Positions 20,878 to 31,086 of a DNA stretch of 64,000 bases are shown piece after piece. The notes beneath the pieces were generated by a model that was given only the letters and a program-made list of their open reading frames with translations, ran no database searches and was not told the origin of the DNA. The translations under genes and the position numbers were made by a program. Each line of letters begins with the position of its first letter. Position 1 is the stretch's first letter. Origin of the DNA: Thiorhodovibrio frisius (GTDB lineage: Bacteria > Pseudomonadota > Gammaproteobacteria > Chromatiales > Chromatiaceae); NCBI RefSeq assembly GCF_033954835.1, contig NZ_CP121471.1:310001-374000 (forward strand), given 5' to 3'.

Positions 20878-21771
20878 ATGGCCAACAAGCCGCTGAAACA
20901 ATATCTCAAGATCTGCCAAGCCCGGGTTGAACGCGCCTTCGAGATGCGCCTGCCAAGCGTCGACCAAGAGCCCGCGCGTCTGCATCAAGCCATGCGCCAT
21001 GGCGCGCTTGGCGGCGGCAAGCGGCTGCGCCCAACGCTCGCCTACGCAGCGGCCAGCGCAGTCGGTGTAACCCGTGAGCAGATCGACGCAGCAGCCTGTG
21101 CGCTCGAACTCATCCATACCTATTCGCTCATCCACGATGATCTGCCCGCCATGGATGATGACGATCTGCGCCGTGGACAACCCACTTGCCATAAGGCGTT
21201 CGACGAGGCAACCGCCATTCTCGCCGGCGATGCTTTACAGACCCTCGCATTTCAGTGGCTGGCCACGGATTCTGCCAACACCGTCGACGCCCGCATCCGC
21301 ATGATCGAAGTGCTCGCCCGTGCCGCAGGCTCGCGCGGCATGGTCGCCGGCCAGGCACTGGATCTGGCCAGCGAGGGCCAGGCACTCGACCGCGCTGCCC
21401 TCGAGAACATTCATCTGCACAAGACGGGCGCACTCATCCAGGCGAGCGTCAACATGGCCGCCCTGGTCAAGCCAGAGACAACCGGCGAGCAAGCCAGCGC
21501 GCTCGATGGTTACGCCCGCTGCATTGGGCTGGCATTTCAGATCCAGGACGATCTGCTCGACGTGGAGGGCCAGACCGAGGTGCTCGGCAAGCAGAGCGGT
21601 CAGGACGCGGCGCACCACAAAGCCACCTATCCGTCGCTGCTTGGTATCGACGCCGCGCACAAAGAAGCCGCTCGCCTGATCGAGGAAGCGCATCGCTGTC
21701 TCAGCGGCTTCGACAGCGGTGCCGATCCGCTGCGTTGGATTGCGGACTACATCATCGCCCGCGATCATTAA
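20878..21771 (+). CDS. ispA: (2E,6E)-farnesyl diphosphate synthase
   Basis: 297 residues. Both aspartate-rich motifs are present: IHDDLPAMDDDDLRRG (FARM) and FQIQDDLLD (SARM), with GGGKRLRPTLAYAA upstream. Bacterial IspA condenses IPP with DMAPP and GPP to farnesyl diphosphate, precursor of undecaprenyl, ubiquinone side chains and, in phototrophs, carotenoids. It follows xseB by 86 bases. Confidence 0.94.
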   Translation: MANKPLKQYLKICQARVERAFEMRLPSVDQEPARLHQAMRHGALGGGKRLRPTLAYAAASAVGVTREQIDAAACALELIHTYSLIHDDLPAMDDDDLRRGQPTCHKAFDEATAILAGDALQTLAFQWLATDSANTVDARIRMIEVLARAAGSRGMVAGQALDLASEGQALDRAALENIHLHKTGALIQASVNMAALVKPETTGEQASALDGYARCIGLAFQIQDDLLDVEGQTEVLGKQSGQDAAHHKATYPSLLGIDAAHKEAARLIEEAHRCLSGFDSGADPLRWIADYIIARDH

Positions 21772-21984
21772 CTTGCCCGACGGTCCCACCGGGAATCCAA
21801 GCCAGGCAGCGAGGCTAGCCAGGCATCACAGCCGCAGCGCCGCTTTCTGCCCGAGTCTTCTCCGACCACCTTCCCTTTCACACCGGCGCCAATATATAAC
21901 CATTTCATGACAGTCGCAGGGGGCTTGGGCAGTTGCATCCGTCACCCTCGGCGATTTAATCGTCGATTAAGAGGTTTTCATTCA

Positions 21985-22860
21985 ATGGAATCGACCCTGC
22001 GGAGTACTGCCGCAGCAGCAGCGGCACCCTCGCCACAAGCCGCATCGCAGAACACCCCTTCGCGACAGACGATGGCCGACGTCCAGGCTAGCGCCGATAG
22101 CCGGCGAATTGCCATCGACCGCGTTGGCATCAAGGACATTCGCCATCCGGTGCGCATTCAGGATCGTAGCGGCTTAGAGCAACACACTGTTGCCACCTTC
22201 AATATGTACGTGCATCTGCCGCATGACTTCAAGGGCACGCACATGTCGCGCTTCGTGGCCATCTTGAACAACCACCAACCAGAAATCAGCGTCCGCACCT
22301 TCAAGGACATGCTCAGGGAGATGGCCGAGCGGCTTGAGTCCGAAGCCGGTCACATCGAAATGCGCTTCCCCTTTTTCATTAACAAACTCGCGCCTGTGAC
22401 CGGAGTGGCCAGCCTGCTGGATTACGATGTCACCTTTATTGGCGAGGTCAAACAGGGGCAGCCAAGCTTGTCGATCCGGGTGGTAGTGCCCGTGACCAGC
22501 CTATGCCCCTGCTCTAAACAAATCTCGGCCTACGGCGCCCACAATCAGCGCTCGCATGTGACAGTGACCGTGCGCACGCGGGGATTTTTGTGGCTGGAGG
22601 AGTTGATCGACCTGGTCGAATCCCAGGCCTCGTGCGAGCTATTCGGGTTGCTCAAACGCGCCGATGAGAAATTCGTCACAGAGCACGCTTATGATAATCC
22701 CAAGTTTGTTGAGGACACCGTGCGCGACATCGCCGGGCTGTTGAACCAGGATGAGCGCATCGCCGCCTATGTGGTGGAATCTGAGAATTTCGAGTCCATC
22801 CACAATCACTCAGCTTACGCCATGATCGAACGCGACAAGGACGCCGAAGCCGCCGGCTGA
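21985..22860 (+). CDS. folE2: GTP cyclohydrolase FolE2 (type IB)
   Basis: 291 residues from ATG 21985, which follows AAGAGG by 10 bases. The family core is [49 protein letters not shown] (metal-binding Cys) and [15 protein letters not shown]. FolE2 makes dihydroneopterin triphosphate for folate and can work with metals other than zinc; it is often Zur-regulated. No zinc enzyme partner is adjacent, and no convincing Zur box was found. The first 30 residues are an Ala/Ser-rich extension. Confidence 0.94.
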   Translation: MESTLRSTAAAAAAPSPQAASQNTPSRQTMADVQASADSRRIAIDRVGIKDIRHPVRIQDRSGLEQHTVATFNMYVHLPHDFKGTHMSRFVAILNNHQPEISVRTFKDMLREMAERLESEAGHIEMRFPFFINKLAPVTGVASLLDYDVTFIGEVKQGQPSLSIRVVVPVTSLCPCSKQISAYGAHNQRSHVTVTVRTRGFLWLEELIDLVESQASCELFGLLKRADEKFVTEHAYDNPKFVEDTVRDIAGLLNQDERIAAYVVESENFESIHNHSAYAMIERDKDAEAAG

Positions 22861-23654
22861 ACCTGGCAATGCAGGAACGCTCCCACTATCAATCCGCTTA
22901 AGGCCCCTCCTCTCGAACACTCAGCACCCGAACAGAACAGGCCGGCTAGACGTCTGGCTCAATCCACGCGCAGGTATCCTAAGCCGACCTCCCTCATCCG
23001 CAGCCAATCGCGACTCCGCGTTTACCGTGAATTCCACCGAAGTTGGCGTGGTCCATTCTCCGCAATCCCCAACAAAAGCGCCTTTACATGGCACTTTTTT
23101 GCGGAAAATGGTTTTTTTGGGTTTGCATACCCTATTGATTCAATTGAATAAAAAAGCCTTCTCCGGAAAGGGTTGAGAAGCCTTGGGTGAATTCGACGCC
23201 AGTTTCCGTTATAATGCGCGCTTCAGCCTGATCATTTAGGCTGCTTTTCGGCAATCGCACGTCACGAGTGCCACCTTAGCGGCTCGTTTGCTGCATTGCC
23301 ATCTCATCCGGCCGCCACCATCAGGCGGTCATCGCTAGTCGCGTCCTATTGTTGTTCATCTAATCGAAGTGCATTCATCGGATCGGCCCGCTTGGTGGCC
23401 TGGTGTCTGCGTAAGGGTGACGCGAAAGGCGACGCGCTGCCCCGCACATACAGCGGGGTTCAAATTGGCTGGCCCGGCTCGCGCCTTAACCGCAAGCCGT
23501 TACTAAAAGCCAGTACTGCAAGCCATTTGCACACAAGTACTGCAAATCACTGGCCTCAGGCCAGCTCCACGAAAACTCGCTGGCGTGCCTTCGCGCTCGT
23601 CGCCCACACGGCGCCCGCGTTGCGGGTCGCCCCGCATCCGCTCGAGGAACCGCG
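22861..23654. other. Long leader/intergenic region before the osmolyte block
   Basis: 794 bases without a convincing gene. It is locally AT-richer (23080-23220), with an imperfect CTTCTC/GAGAAG hairpin near 23157-23183 and a TATAAT box at 23210-23215 without a good -35 at the usual distance. This suggests a long 5' untranslated region or a regulated promoter for GSMT. A 120-residue open frame at 23296-23658 has no family signal. Confidence 0.5.
23512..23546. promoter_or_regulatory. Direct and inverted repeats upstream of GSMT
   Basis: Two copies of AGTACTGCAA at 23512-23521 and 23536-23545, 24 bases apart, overlapping a dyad TTTGCA-N9-TGCAAA (23526-23546). It sits about 110 bases before the GSMT start and could be an operator for osmotic control. 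No known regulator consensus was recognised. Confidence 0.35.
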
Positions 23655-24485
23655 ATGAATCTTCAAAGTCAAGAAAAGTCCACACAACAGAACTACGGAT
23701 CGGACCCGCTAGAGGTTCGCGATACGAATCATTACAAATCCGAATATATCCACCCTTTTGTCGAACGCTGGGATCAGCTCATCGACTGGGACGGTCGCGC
23801 CGAGGCGGAGGGGGATTTCTTCATCAGCGCCCTGCGCGAGCATGGGGTAAAAAAAGTGCTGGACGTCGCCACCGGGACTGGCTTCCATTCTGTGCGTCTG
23901 CTGCGCGCCGGCTTCGAGGTGACCAGCGCGGATGGCAGCCCGACCATGCTGGCCAAGGCGTTCGAGAATGCGCGCAAGCGCGACTATTTGCTGCGCACCG
24001 CCCAAGCCGACTGGCGCTGGCTAAACCGCGACATTCATGACTATTACGACGCCGTGATCTGCCTGGGCAACTCCTTTACTCACCTACACGACGACAACGA
24101 CAGGCGTAAAGCCTTGGCCGAGTTCTACGCCACCCTGAAGCACGACGGCATCCTGATTATCGATCAGCGTAACTACGATGCCCTGCTCGATCATAAAGTC
24201 GAGCCCACACACAACTTTTACTATTGCGGAGACAATGTCCGCGCCACGCCCGAGCATGTTGACGAGTCCCTGGCGCGTTTCCGCTACGAATTTCCGGATG
24301 ATGAAGTCTTTCACCTGAACATGTTTCCGCTGCGCAAGAAATACGTCCGCCGCTTGTTGCGCGAGGTTGGCTTTCAGCACGTCACCACCTATGGCGACTT
24401 CCAGGAAACCTACCGCGACGCCGAGCCGGATTTCTTTATCCATGTGGCAGAAAAACGATACCTGGAAGGAGGAGAAGAAGAATGA
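23655..24485 (+). CDS. gsmT: Glycine/sarcosine N-methyltransferase (glycine betaine synthesis)
   Basis: 276 residues. Class I SAM methyltransferase: motif I VLDVATGTGFHSVRLL, then FEVTSADGSPTML and VICLGNSFTHLHD, which is typical of bacterial GSMT, with a long substrate lid (NYDALLDHKVEPTHNFYYCG). The enzyme adds one and then two methyls to glycine, giving sarcosine and dimethylglycine. It overlaps the SDMT gene by 4 bases, so both halves of de novo betaine synthesis are co-translated. This route is characteristic of halophiles such as Ectothiorhodospira/Halorhodospira and of some cyanobacteria. Confidence 0.93.
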   Translation: MNLQSQEKSTQQNYGSDPLEVRDTNHYKSEYIHPFVERWDQLIDWDGRAEAEGDFFISALREHGVKKVLDVATGTGFHSVRLLRAGFEVTSADGSPTMLAKAFENARKRDYLLRTAQADWRWLNRDIHDYYDAVICLGNSFTHLHDDNDRRKALAEFYATLKHDGILIIDQRNYDALLDHKVEPTHNFYYCGDNVRATPEHVDESLARFRYEFPDDEVFHLNMFPLRKKYVRRLLREVGFQHVTTYGDFQETYRDAEPDFFIHVAEKRYLEGGEEE

Positions 24486-25324
24486 GCTTAGGCTACACAG
24501 AGGTTGTTGAAACGGCAAGGAATTATTACAACAGCGAGGATGCCGATCAGTTCTATTTTCATGTTTGGGGCGGTGAGGACATCCACATCGGCCTCTATCA
24601 GCACCCGGGCGAGGCCATTCGCGATGCCAGCCACCGCACGGTCGAGCGCATGGCGGCTAAGGTGGCCGGGCTCGGACCCGAGTCCCGCGTGCTCGACATG
24701 GGCGCCGGCTATGGCGGTGCCGCGCGCTATCTCGCCGAGACCTTTGGCTGCCAGGTCACAGCACTGAATTTGAGCGAGACCGAGAACGAGCGCGACCGGG
24801 AGATGAACCGCGAGCGCGGGCTCGATCAACTGATCACGGTCATTGACGGCAGCTTCGAGGAAGTCCCGGCACCTGACGGCAGCTTCGATCTGGTTTGGTC
24901 GCAAGATGCCATCCTGCACAGCGGCCGGCGCGCGCAGGTCATCGCCGAGGCGGCACGCGTGCTGCGTGCCGGTGGCGATTTGATCTTCACCGACCCGATG
25001 CAGGCCGACGACTGCCCCGAAGGCGTGCTGCAGCCGGTGCTGGATCGCATCCATCTTGCCAGCCTCGGCTCCATCGGCTTTTATCGCGAAACCGCCGCCG
25101 CCAATGGCTTGCAAGAGGTCGGCGTCGAGCCCATGGTCGAGCATCTGATCAGCCACTACGGCCGGGTACGCGAGGTGCTTGAATCCAGCCGCGATGACCT
25201 TGCCGGCAAGGTCTCCGATGCCTATATCGAGCGCATGATCACCGGCTTGGGACATTGGGTCGAAGCCGGTCGCAACGGTTATCTTGACTGGGGTATCTTG
25301 CATTTCCGCAAGCCAGCCGGTTAA
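24482..25324 (+). CDS. sdmT: Sarcosine/dimethylglycine N-methyltransferase
   Basis: 280 residues. Motif I is VLDMGAGYGGAARYLAE, with VTALNLSETENERDREMN and FDLVWSQDAILHSG, typical of SDMT. It methylates sarcosine and dimethylglycine to glycine betaine, using three SAM per betaine together with GSMT. The start codon overlaps the GSMT stop (ATGA). A ribosome binding site (GGAGGAG) lies in the end of GSMT. Confidence 0.93.
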   Translation: MSLGYTEVVETARNYYNSEDADQFYFHVWGGEDIHIGLYQHPGEAIRDASHRTVERMAAKVAGLGPESRVLDMGAGYGGAARYLAETFGCQVTALNLSETENERDREMNRERGLDQLITVIDGSFEEVPAPDGSFDLVWSQDAILHSGRRAQVIAEAARVLRAGGDLIFTDPMQADDCPEGVLQPVLDRIHLASLGSIGFYRETAAANGLQEVGVEPMVEHLISHYGRVREVLESSRDDLAGKVSDAYIERMITGLGHWVEAGRNGYLDWGILHFRKPAG

Positions 25325-25434
25325 CTGCCAGTCGACTGACGGCGAGCCGGCACTGACTCCCGCGCTCACCGGCGCTCCGTTTCCATCGCAGGTCCCGTCC
25401 ACCGGGTCAGGGCAACACCAGCGCAGGCAGATGC

Positions 25435-26385
25435 ATGATGGCACTCGATTCCTTACAGCGACCGCTCGTCTTCGGCGAGGTCCTGTTCGACCGCTTTACC
25501 GAGGAGGCTAGCGGGCAGGTGACCGAGGTGCTAGGAGGCGCGCCCTTCAATGTCGCCTGGCATCTGCACGCGTTTGCCCAAACACCAGATCAAGGGCCGC
25601 AACAACCTCAGGGGCGGCTGCCGCGCTTGATCAGTCGTGTCGGCCGCGACCCACTCGGCACGCGCATTCTCCAAGCCATGGCTGAGCAGGACATGGACTC
25701 GTCACTGGTGCAGCAGGACGCTACCCACCCAACCGGCACCGTCGAGGTCAGCCTGCAACGGGGCGAGCCGAGCTACGACATTGTCGCCGAGCGGGCCTAC
25801 GACTTCATCGACTCAGCGCTCCTGCCCAAGGCGGCGCCCGGCACCCTGCTGTATCACGGCACTCTGGCCGCCCGTCATCGGGTCTCCGCAGCGGCTTTGC
25901 AGCAGTTGCGCGACAGCGGAGAGCTGGCGGTCTTTGTCGATGTCAACCTGCGCGCGCCCTGGTGGACGCCCGAGCAGGTCTCGTCCCTGATCGAAGGTGC
26001 CACCTACATCAAGCTCAACGCCGATGAGTTGGCGATTCTGGCTCCGCCGGGCCATTCGCTCGAAGCGCGCGCCCAGGCTCTGATTGCCAGCAAAGGCCTC
26101 ACCGCCACCTTTATCACGCTCGGTGCCGAGGGAGCGCTGGCAGTGAGTGCTAACGGCGAGTACTTGCGGCTCGGCCCACCCCGAGTGGAGCGCTTTGTTG
26201 ATGCCGTTGGTGCCGGCGATGGCTTCGCCTCGGTGCTCATCCTTGGCCTGTTGCACGACTGGCCGCTACAACAGACGCTCGAACGCGCCCAGACCTTTGC
26301 CAGCGCCATCGTCGGCCAGCGCGGTGCCACCAGCCGCGATCCTGCTTTCTATCGAGCCTTCAGCGAGCAGTGGAGCCAGCCATGA
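25435..26385 (+). CDS. PfkB-family fructokinase
   Basis: 316 residues. The ribokinase/PfkB fold shows [23 protein letters not shown] near the N-terminus and [18 protein letters not shown] (catalytic Asp and anion hole) near residue 265. It ends by 4-base overlap into the sucrose synthase gene, so fructose is the likely substrate: sucrose cleavage gives fructose, which this enzyme would phosphorylate, or it would set the fructose level for synthesis. The start could be ATG 25435 or 25438. The gap to SDMT is 110 bases with no terminator seen. Confidence 0.87.
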   Translation: MMALDSLQRPLVFGEVLFDRFTEEASGQVTEVLGGAPFNVAWHLHAFAQTPDQGPQQPQGRLPRLISRVGRDPLGTRILQAMAEQDMDSSLVQQDATHPTGTVEVSLQRGEPSYDIVAERAYDFIDSALLPKAAPGTLLYHGTLAARHRVSAAALQQLRDSGELAVFVDVNLRAPWWTPEQVSSLIEGATYIKLNADELAILAPPGHSLEARAQALIASKGLTATFITLGAEGALAVSANGEYLRLGPPRVERFVDAVGAGDGFASVLILGLLHDWPLQQTLERAQTFASAIVGQRGATSRDPAFYRAFSEQWSQP

Positions 26386-28811
26386 GCGAGATCTTTCTCG
26401 AACAACGTCAGGAGCAATCCACCGGCTCGCTGGTCCCAGAGCTCATCGCCTTTGTGCGCGAACAACGCAATCTAACCCATCGCGTTTTTCACTGGCTAAT
26501 CGGCCTGCAACGGCCTTTCCTGCTGCACAGCGATGTTGCTGACGCGCTCGCGCACCTGTGCCGGGACGACCCCGAGCTGGGCCCCACGGTGCTGGCCCGC
26601 GCGCTCGAGCAATGCCAGGAAGTCACCCTGACGCCGTCATGGATCTATCTCGCCCTGCGCCGACGCGTCGCACGCTGGGAGTTTGTGCGCCTGCATATCG
26701 AGACCATGGACGCCCAGCCGGTCAGCGTGGCCGAGTACCTGGCGTTCAAGGAGCGCACCGCCACCGGCGGACCCGAAGATCCCTGGGGGCTGGAAATCGA
26801 CATGTCGCCCTTCTATCGCGACCAATTCAAGCTGCGCGAGGAGGGCTCCATCGGGCGCGGGGTTGAGTTTCTGAACCGGCGCCTATCCAGCCGCTTGTTC
26901 GAGGAACTCGGCAAGGGTGATCGCCGATTGCTCAACTTTCTGCGCATGCACAGTCATCGCGGTCAGGTGCTCATGCTCAATGACACCATCACCGATGTGG
27001 CCGGACTGCGCAATGCGCTACGCCAGGCCCTGCTGCCGTTGCGGCGGCGCGCCGCCAGCACCCCCTACGAAGAGCTGGCACCAGACCTGCGCCCGCTGGG
27101 ATTTGAGCCCGGCTGGGGCTGTGATGCCGCGCGGGTGCGCAACACCATGGGGTTACTACTGGATATTCTCGAAGCGCCCTCTCCCCAGACGATCGAGGAA
27201 TTCCTCGGGCGCATCCCGATGATCTTCTCCATCGCTATCCTCTCACCGCACGGTTGGTTCGGGCAGTCCAATGTGCTCGGCCGCCCCGACACCGGCGGGC
27301 AGGTGGTCTACATCCTTGATCAGGTGCGCGCGCTTGAGCGCGAAATGCGCGCGCGCCTCGCCGAGCAGGGCATCGATATCGATCCGGAAGTCATCGTCAT
27401 CACCCGGCTCATCCCTGAATCCGAAGGCACCACCTCGGATCAGCGCATCGAGCCCATTGCCGGAACCCAGAACGCGCGCATTTTGCGCGTGCCCTTCCGG
27501 AACGAAAACGGCGATATCCTGCCGCACTGGATCTCACGCTTCCACATCTGGCCCTACCTGGAGCGCTTCGCGCTGGATGCCGAAACTGAGCTGCTGGCCG
27601 AGCTCGGCGACCGCCCGGACCTGATCATTGGCAACTACTCCGACGGCAATCTGGTCGCCTCCCTGATGTCGCGCCGGCTCGGGGTCAGCCAGTGCAACAT
27701 CGCCCATGCGTTGGAGAAAACCAAGTACCTGTTCTCCGATCTTTATTGGCGCGATAACGAAGATCGCTACCATTTCTCCTGCCAGTTCACCGCTGATCTG
27801 ATTGCAATGAACACAGCGGATTTCATCATCACCAGCACCTATCAGGAGATTGCCGGCACCGACGAAAGCCTGGGCCAATACGAAAGCTACATGAATTTCA
27901 CCATGCCTGGCCTCTACCGCGTGGTGGCTGGCGTCGATGTTTATGATCCCAAGTTCAACATCGTCTCGCCCGGTGCCGACGAGGAGATCTATTTTCCCTT
28001 CACCGAGACCGAGCGCCGACTTGCGCATCTGCATGGGGAAATCGAGCAGCTTATTTTCGGCGAGCCAGTGCCGGGCCAATCTCGCGGCCAATTGCAGGAC
28101 CGCGACAAACCCCTGCTATTTTCCATGGCACGCCTGGACCGCATCAAAAATATTGGCGGTCTGGTCGACTGGTACGCCCGCGCCCCTGAACTGCGCAACC
28201 GGGTCAATCTGGTCGTTGTCGCCGGCCATGTCGATGGCAATGCCTCGGGCGACGACGAAGAACGCGAGCAAATTGACTACATCCACTATTTGATGAACAC
28301 CCACGGCCTGGACGGACAGGTGCGCTGGCTCGGGGTGCATCTCGACAAATTCCTTGCCGGCGAATTCTACCGTTGCATCGCTGATCACCAAGGCGCCTTC
28401 GTGCAGCCGGCCCTGTTCGAGGCATTCGGACTCACGGTGGTCGAGGCCATGAGCTGCGGCCTACCCACCTTCGCCACCTGCTATGGCGGCCCATCCGAGA
28501 TCATCGAGCACGGCCTCTCTGGCTTTCACATCGACCCTAACCATGGCGACCAGGCCGCAGCCCTCATCCTCGAGTTCTTCGACGCTTGCAGCCAGAATCC
28601 CGCCCACTGGCAAACCTTCTCCACTGCCGCCATGGCGCGCGTACAGGAGCGCTACACCTGGCGCCGCTACGCCGAGCGCATGATGACACTCTCCAGAGTC
28701 TACGGTTTCTGGAAATACGTCACCGACCTTGAACGCGCCGAGACCTCCCGCTACCTCGAGATGTTCTACACCCTGAAATTACGCCCACTAGCAAAAGCAA
28801 TTCAGGGTTGA
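26382..28811 (+). CDS. susA: Sucrose synthase
   Basis: 809 residues, the full length of plant and bacterial sucrose synthases. The N-terminal regulatory part (about 1-270) is followed by the GT-B catalytic part: [20 protein letters not shown] with [15 protein letters not shown] (near 305), [28 protein letters not shown], and the nucleotide-sugar site [20 protein letters not shown] (near 680). Sucrose-phosphate synthase shares only the C-terminal part. The reaction sucrose + NDP = NDP-glucose + fructose is reversible. The direction used here is not set by sequence; coupling to fructokinase favours cleavage, while the neighbouring betaine genes suggest osmolyte metabolism. Confidence 0.95.
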   Translation: MSEIFLEQRQEQSTGSLVPELIAFVREQRNLTHRVFHWLIGLQRPFLLHSDVADALAHLCRDDPELGPTVLARALEQCQEVTLTPSWIYLALRRRVARWEFVRLHIETMDAQPVSVAEYLAFKERTATGGPEDPWGLEIDMSPFYRDQFKLREEGSIGRGVEFLNRRLSSRLFEELGKGDRRLLNFLRMHSHRGQVLMLNDTITDVAGLRNALRQALLPLRRRAASTPYEELAPDLRPLGFEPGWGCDAARVRNTMGLLLDILEAPSPQTIEEFLGRIPMIFSIAILSPHGWFGQSNVLGRPDTGGQVVYILDQVRALEREMRARLAEQGIDIDPEVIVITRLIPESEGTTSDQRIEPIAGTQNARILRVPFRNENGDILPHWISRFHIWPYLERFALDAETELLAELGDRPDLIIGNYSDGNLVASLMSRRLGVSQCNIAHALEKTKYLFSDLYWRDNEDRYHFSCQFTADLIAMNTADFIITSTYQEIAGTDESLGQYESYMNFTMPGLYRVVAGVDVYDPKFNIVSPGADEEIYFPFTETERRLAHLHGEIEQLIFGEPVPGQSRGQLQDRDKPLLFSMARLDRIKNIGGLVDWYARAPELRNRVNLVVVAGHVDGNASGDDEEREQIDYIHYLMNTHGLDGQVRWLGVHLDKFLAGEFYRCIADHQGAFVQPALFEAFGLTVVEAMSCGLPTFATCYGGPSEIIEHGLSGFHIDPNHGDQAAALILEFFDACSQNPAHWQTFSTAAMARVQERYTWRRYAERMMTLSRVYGFWKYVTDLERAETSRYLEMFYTLKLRPLAKAIQG

Positions 28812-29406
28812 CCGGCAATAGCATCGGCATTCCACTGCTTTGACGAAAAGTCGCAAGTGGTCACTTGCGCGCAGGTGCGGACCTATCCAGGTTCGCGGTG
28901 AGGCACAATTCCAAGCTCGGCATCGCTTTCAATGATCAGCACCGCAACCCAATCATTGTTATCATCTGTGGCTTATACTGGCATAAAAAACCACTGGATG
29001 CTATTAGCACAATGGGTTCGGTGGTTACAAAAACACATGTCCGACAGCCTTCCCCTAGCATCCACTGGTCCTGCGCATCAAGTAGGCAAGGCACTTGCTC
29101 GCTGCGGTGCCCCGGCTACAGCGGCTCGTCGCCGGTGAGAATATGCGTCCTGACCGGACACTCTGCCAGAGCGGGATGGTAGAGTCTGTCCTAGGTCCCA
29201 AGTTCATAAACCCGATGGCCATTGGCTCGCCGCGCGCAGCACACGCAGAACCCGCCGATCTCGACGGGGAGCCCGCGCCATCATGCGCTGGTGTGGGGCG
29301 ATGCCGCCTAGCTCGAGCGCGGGTATGCAGATTCACCACCACCACCGCCACGGCGATGAAGACCGGCCGGGCTTGCCAGAGGATGTCATTGGCCATCCCA
29401 CGACGT
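28812..29406. other. Gene-free stretch at the start of the accessory island
   Basis: About 600 bases after the sucrose synthase stop. Open frames on both strands are short with unlikely composition. No repeat, tRNA or terminator with a U tract was seen. It is probably decayed DNA continuous with the broken methyltransferase. Confidence 0.5.
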
Positions 29407-30109
29407 TCACACCATCCCCAACGCCTGCAATATCGCCAGCCTCTTCTCAGCAAAGGTCTCGGCCTCGCGCGTCAGCTCCGCGAGGTTGTCCTCGGCCGAT
29501 TCCATCGGCCGGCCGTCTTTGAGCTGGCGCTGGCCCTGGCTTTGTCGCACCTGCCAGGTAATGCGCGCCCAGTCCGAGCGTGTTTTGTGGCCTTGGCGCT
29601 GGGCGAGCAGGAACAGTTGCTCGAAGCGGTTGACGCCGCCGCCGGTGACCGGGCTGGCGAGGTACTGCACGTCGCTGCTACCGCGTGCCAAGGTGAGCGG
29701 GGGCACATTGACTGACAGAACAGTGGGTCGGGGATGGCATTGAGCAGCGTCTGCTGTTCGCTGCTGCGGTTGATTGGGTCGATGGCGTCGAGTGCATGCG
29801 CAGAGCAGACGTTGCTGAGCTTGGCGTCTTTGAGCCAGTCGGCCAGGGTGGCGAAGTGCATCGGGTGCCAGTCATCGCATCGCTGATCCAGCTCCAGATG
29901 CCATGCACGCCGATGAAATCAAGCTCAGGCTGGTCGTCGCGGGCGGCAAAGTCGACAAAGCTATCATCGAACAGTTGCGCGTTGCTGCCGGATACGGCGG
30001 CGAGGGCTTGGGCAAAGGCAGCCTGGCTGGAGTTGAAGTCAGCGCCTTACCAGTGCACCGGCGCGGCGACCGCGTGAATGCTGGCGCTTACGCCTTGGTC
30101 GAAGCCGAG
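29407..30109 (-). pseudogene. Decayed SAM methyltransferase with methyltransferase regulatory domain
   Basis: Three consecutive pieces in different frames match one family in order. Piece 1 (about 30109-29880): CELGFDQGVSASIHA, then a TAA after PVHW, then GADFNSSQAAFAQAL and DFIGVHGIWSWISD. Piece 2 (about 29870-29730): MHFATLADWLKDAKLSNVCS and DAIDPINRSSEQQTLLNAIP. Piece 3 (to 29407): SSDVQYLASPVTGGGVNRFE and AEDNLAELTREAETFAEKRL up to a natural stop. An N-terminal segment, about 130 residues between pieces 1 and 2 and more between 2 and 3 are gone. The family is a class I methyltransferase with a C-terminal regulatory region; its targets are not well known. Confidence 0.75.
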
Positions 30110-30129
30110 TTCGCAGTCAGGAGGTGAGG

Positions 30130-30339
30130 ATGTATCCACCCCCGATGATTCCCTCTGACTGGTGGCCCCAGCAGGCCATGGCGGTCGTTGAATGGATGGA
30201 GATGCTCTGCGAAGGAATCTATGACGTCCATGGCCTCGCCATCGCCGAGGCCCGTGAGCAGCGCTATCAGAACCAACTCGCCGATGCGCGTCAGCTGCCG
30301 TTACCGCTTTGGCCTTCCTTCAACGATGATCCGTTCTGA
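30130..30339 (+). CDS. Small protein related to the transposon-linked small protein
   Basis: 69 residues from ATG 30130, preceded by an excellent site, AGGAGGTGAGG. A helical part (PSDWWPQQAMAVVEWMEMLC) is followed by a polar segment and the tail FNDDPF. It resembles the small last gene of the transposon at 34956-35165 (PSHWTGEQAAAVYTLLCEL ... DDPMPF). Function unknown. It may be a remnant of a second element, since its neighbour is a pseudogene. Confidence 0.65.
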   Translation: MYPPPMIPSDWWPQQAMAVVEWMEMLCEGIYDVHGLAIAEAREQRYQNQLADARQLPLPLWPSFNDDPF

Positions 30340-30439
30340 GTGATCCCTTCAGAGCGCCGTCCGCTGCCAGCGGGTCGGTGGCTGACGCATCGGGACACCC
30401 GCGACCGTCGCTTTCTCGGCTTCCTCGACTTCACCCTTA

Positions 30440-30923
30440 TGCGCAGGTTAGTATCGGCGAGGTGACGCCGCTTACAATCTTGCATACTTGTGTCTACATG
30501 CCCCGCTCGGCGATCCCGGTGGTGTCTTCGCCGCTCACCTTAACGCGCCAAAGACCACAGCCTTCCGGTGCCTTGAAACCGTCGGCTTTCGCGTGCTTGC
30601 GCGCGGTTATCCTCATGGACCACAACAACTATCTTTTCGGGACTCAGTCACGCGGCCTGCACACTCGCTACACCTGGCTTCATACATACCCTTGCGGAAA
30701 TATGCACGCAGGTTCGCTACAGAGCGCGGTGGTTAACCGCCTCTCGTGGGAATTAGGTCGCCCCTCACCCACTGGGTAACAGAATCCAATTTCACGGCTT
30801 CCAGTCCGATTCCAAGGATCTGGATTTAACTTGACACAACAAGGCTCGATACCGGGCTCGCGGCTCACGATTACCCAGGCGGGACTCTCACCCGCTAGAA
30901 CACGCGGCCTTGCCAGGCCGCAC
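30440..30923 (-). mobile_element. Diverged group II intron-like 5' fragment
   Basis: Read on the minus strand it starts at 30923 with GTGCGGCCTGGCAAGGCCGC and continues with TCTAGCGGGTGAGAGTCCCG, nearly the same 5' segment as the 801-base units at 32.6-34.7 kb. Downstream blocks also match in order (GAGTCCCGAAAAGATAG against GAGCCCCGAAAAGAATT; GCGTTAAGGTGAGCGGC against GCGTCAAGGTCAGTGGC), but it has an insertion relative to them and no domain V hairpin was found. It fades out around 30440, so it looks like domain I of a separate, truncated intron. Confidence 0.55.
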
Positions 30924-30956
30924 TGGCCCCTTTGATTAAATTTCGACCACGGCCCC

Positions 30957-30999
30957 TTTGATTCCTTCTTTGATTCCTTCTTTGATTCCTTTGATTCTC
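30957..30999. repeat. Short tandem repeat TTTGATTCCTTC
   Basis: Two perfect 12-base units (30957-30968, 30969-30980) and two shortened ones (TTTGATTCCT, TTGATTCTC). It lies 34 bases outside the intron fragment's 5' end and may mark slippage at its insertion boundary. Confidence 0.8.
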
Positions 31000-31086
31000 T
31001 TCCGTGTAAAGGCGGCGATTGCTATCGCTTTTGTCAAAACTAGAGTCTATCTCCTCGAAGCTCGATAATGCTCGGCGATTTCCTGC

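Noticed and set aside
21772-21984. Zur box upstream of folE2
   Set aside because: Only a weak AT-rich AATATATAAC segment; no dyad matching the Zur consensus.
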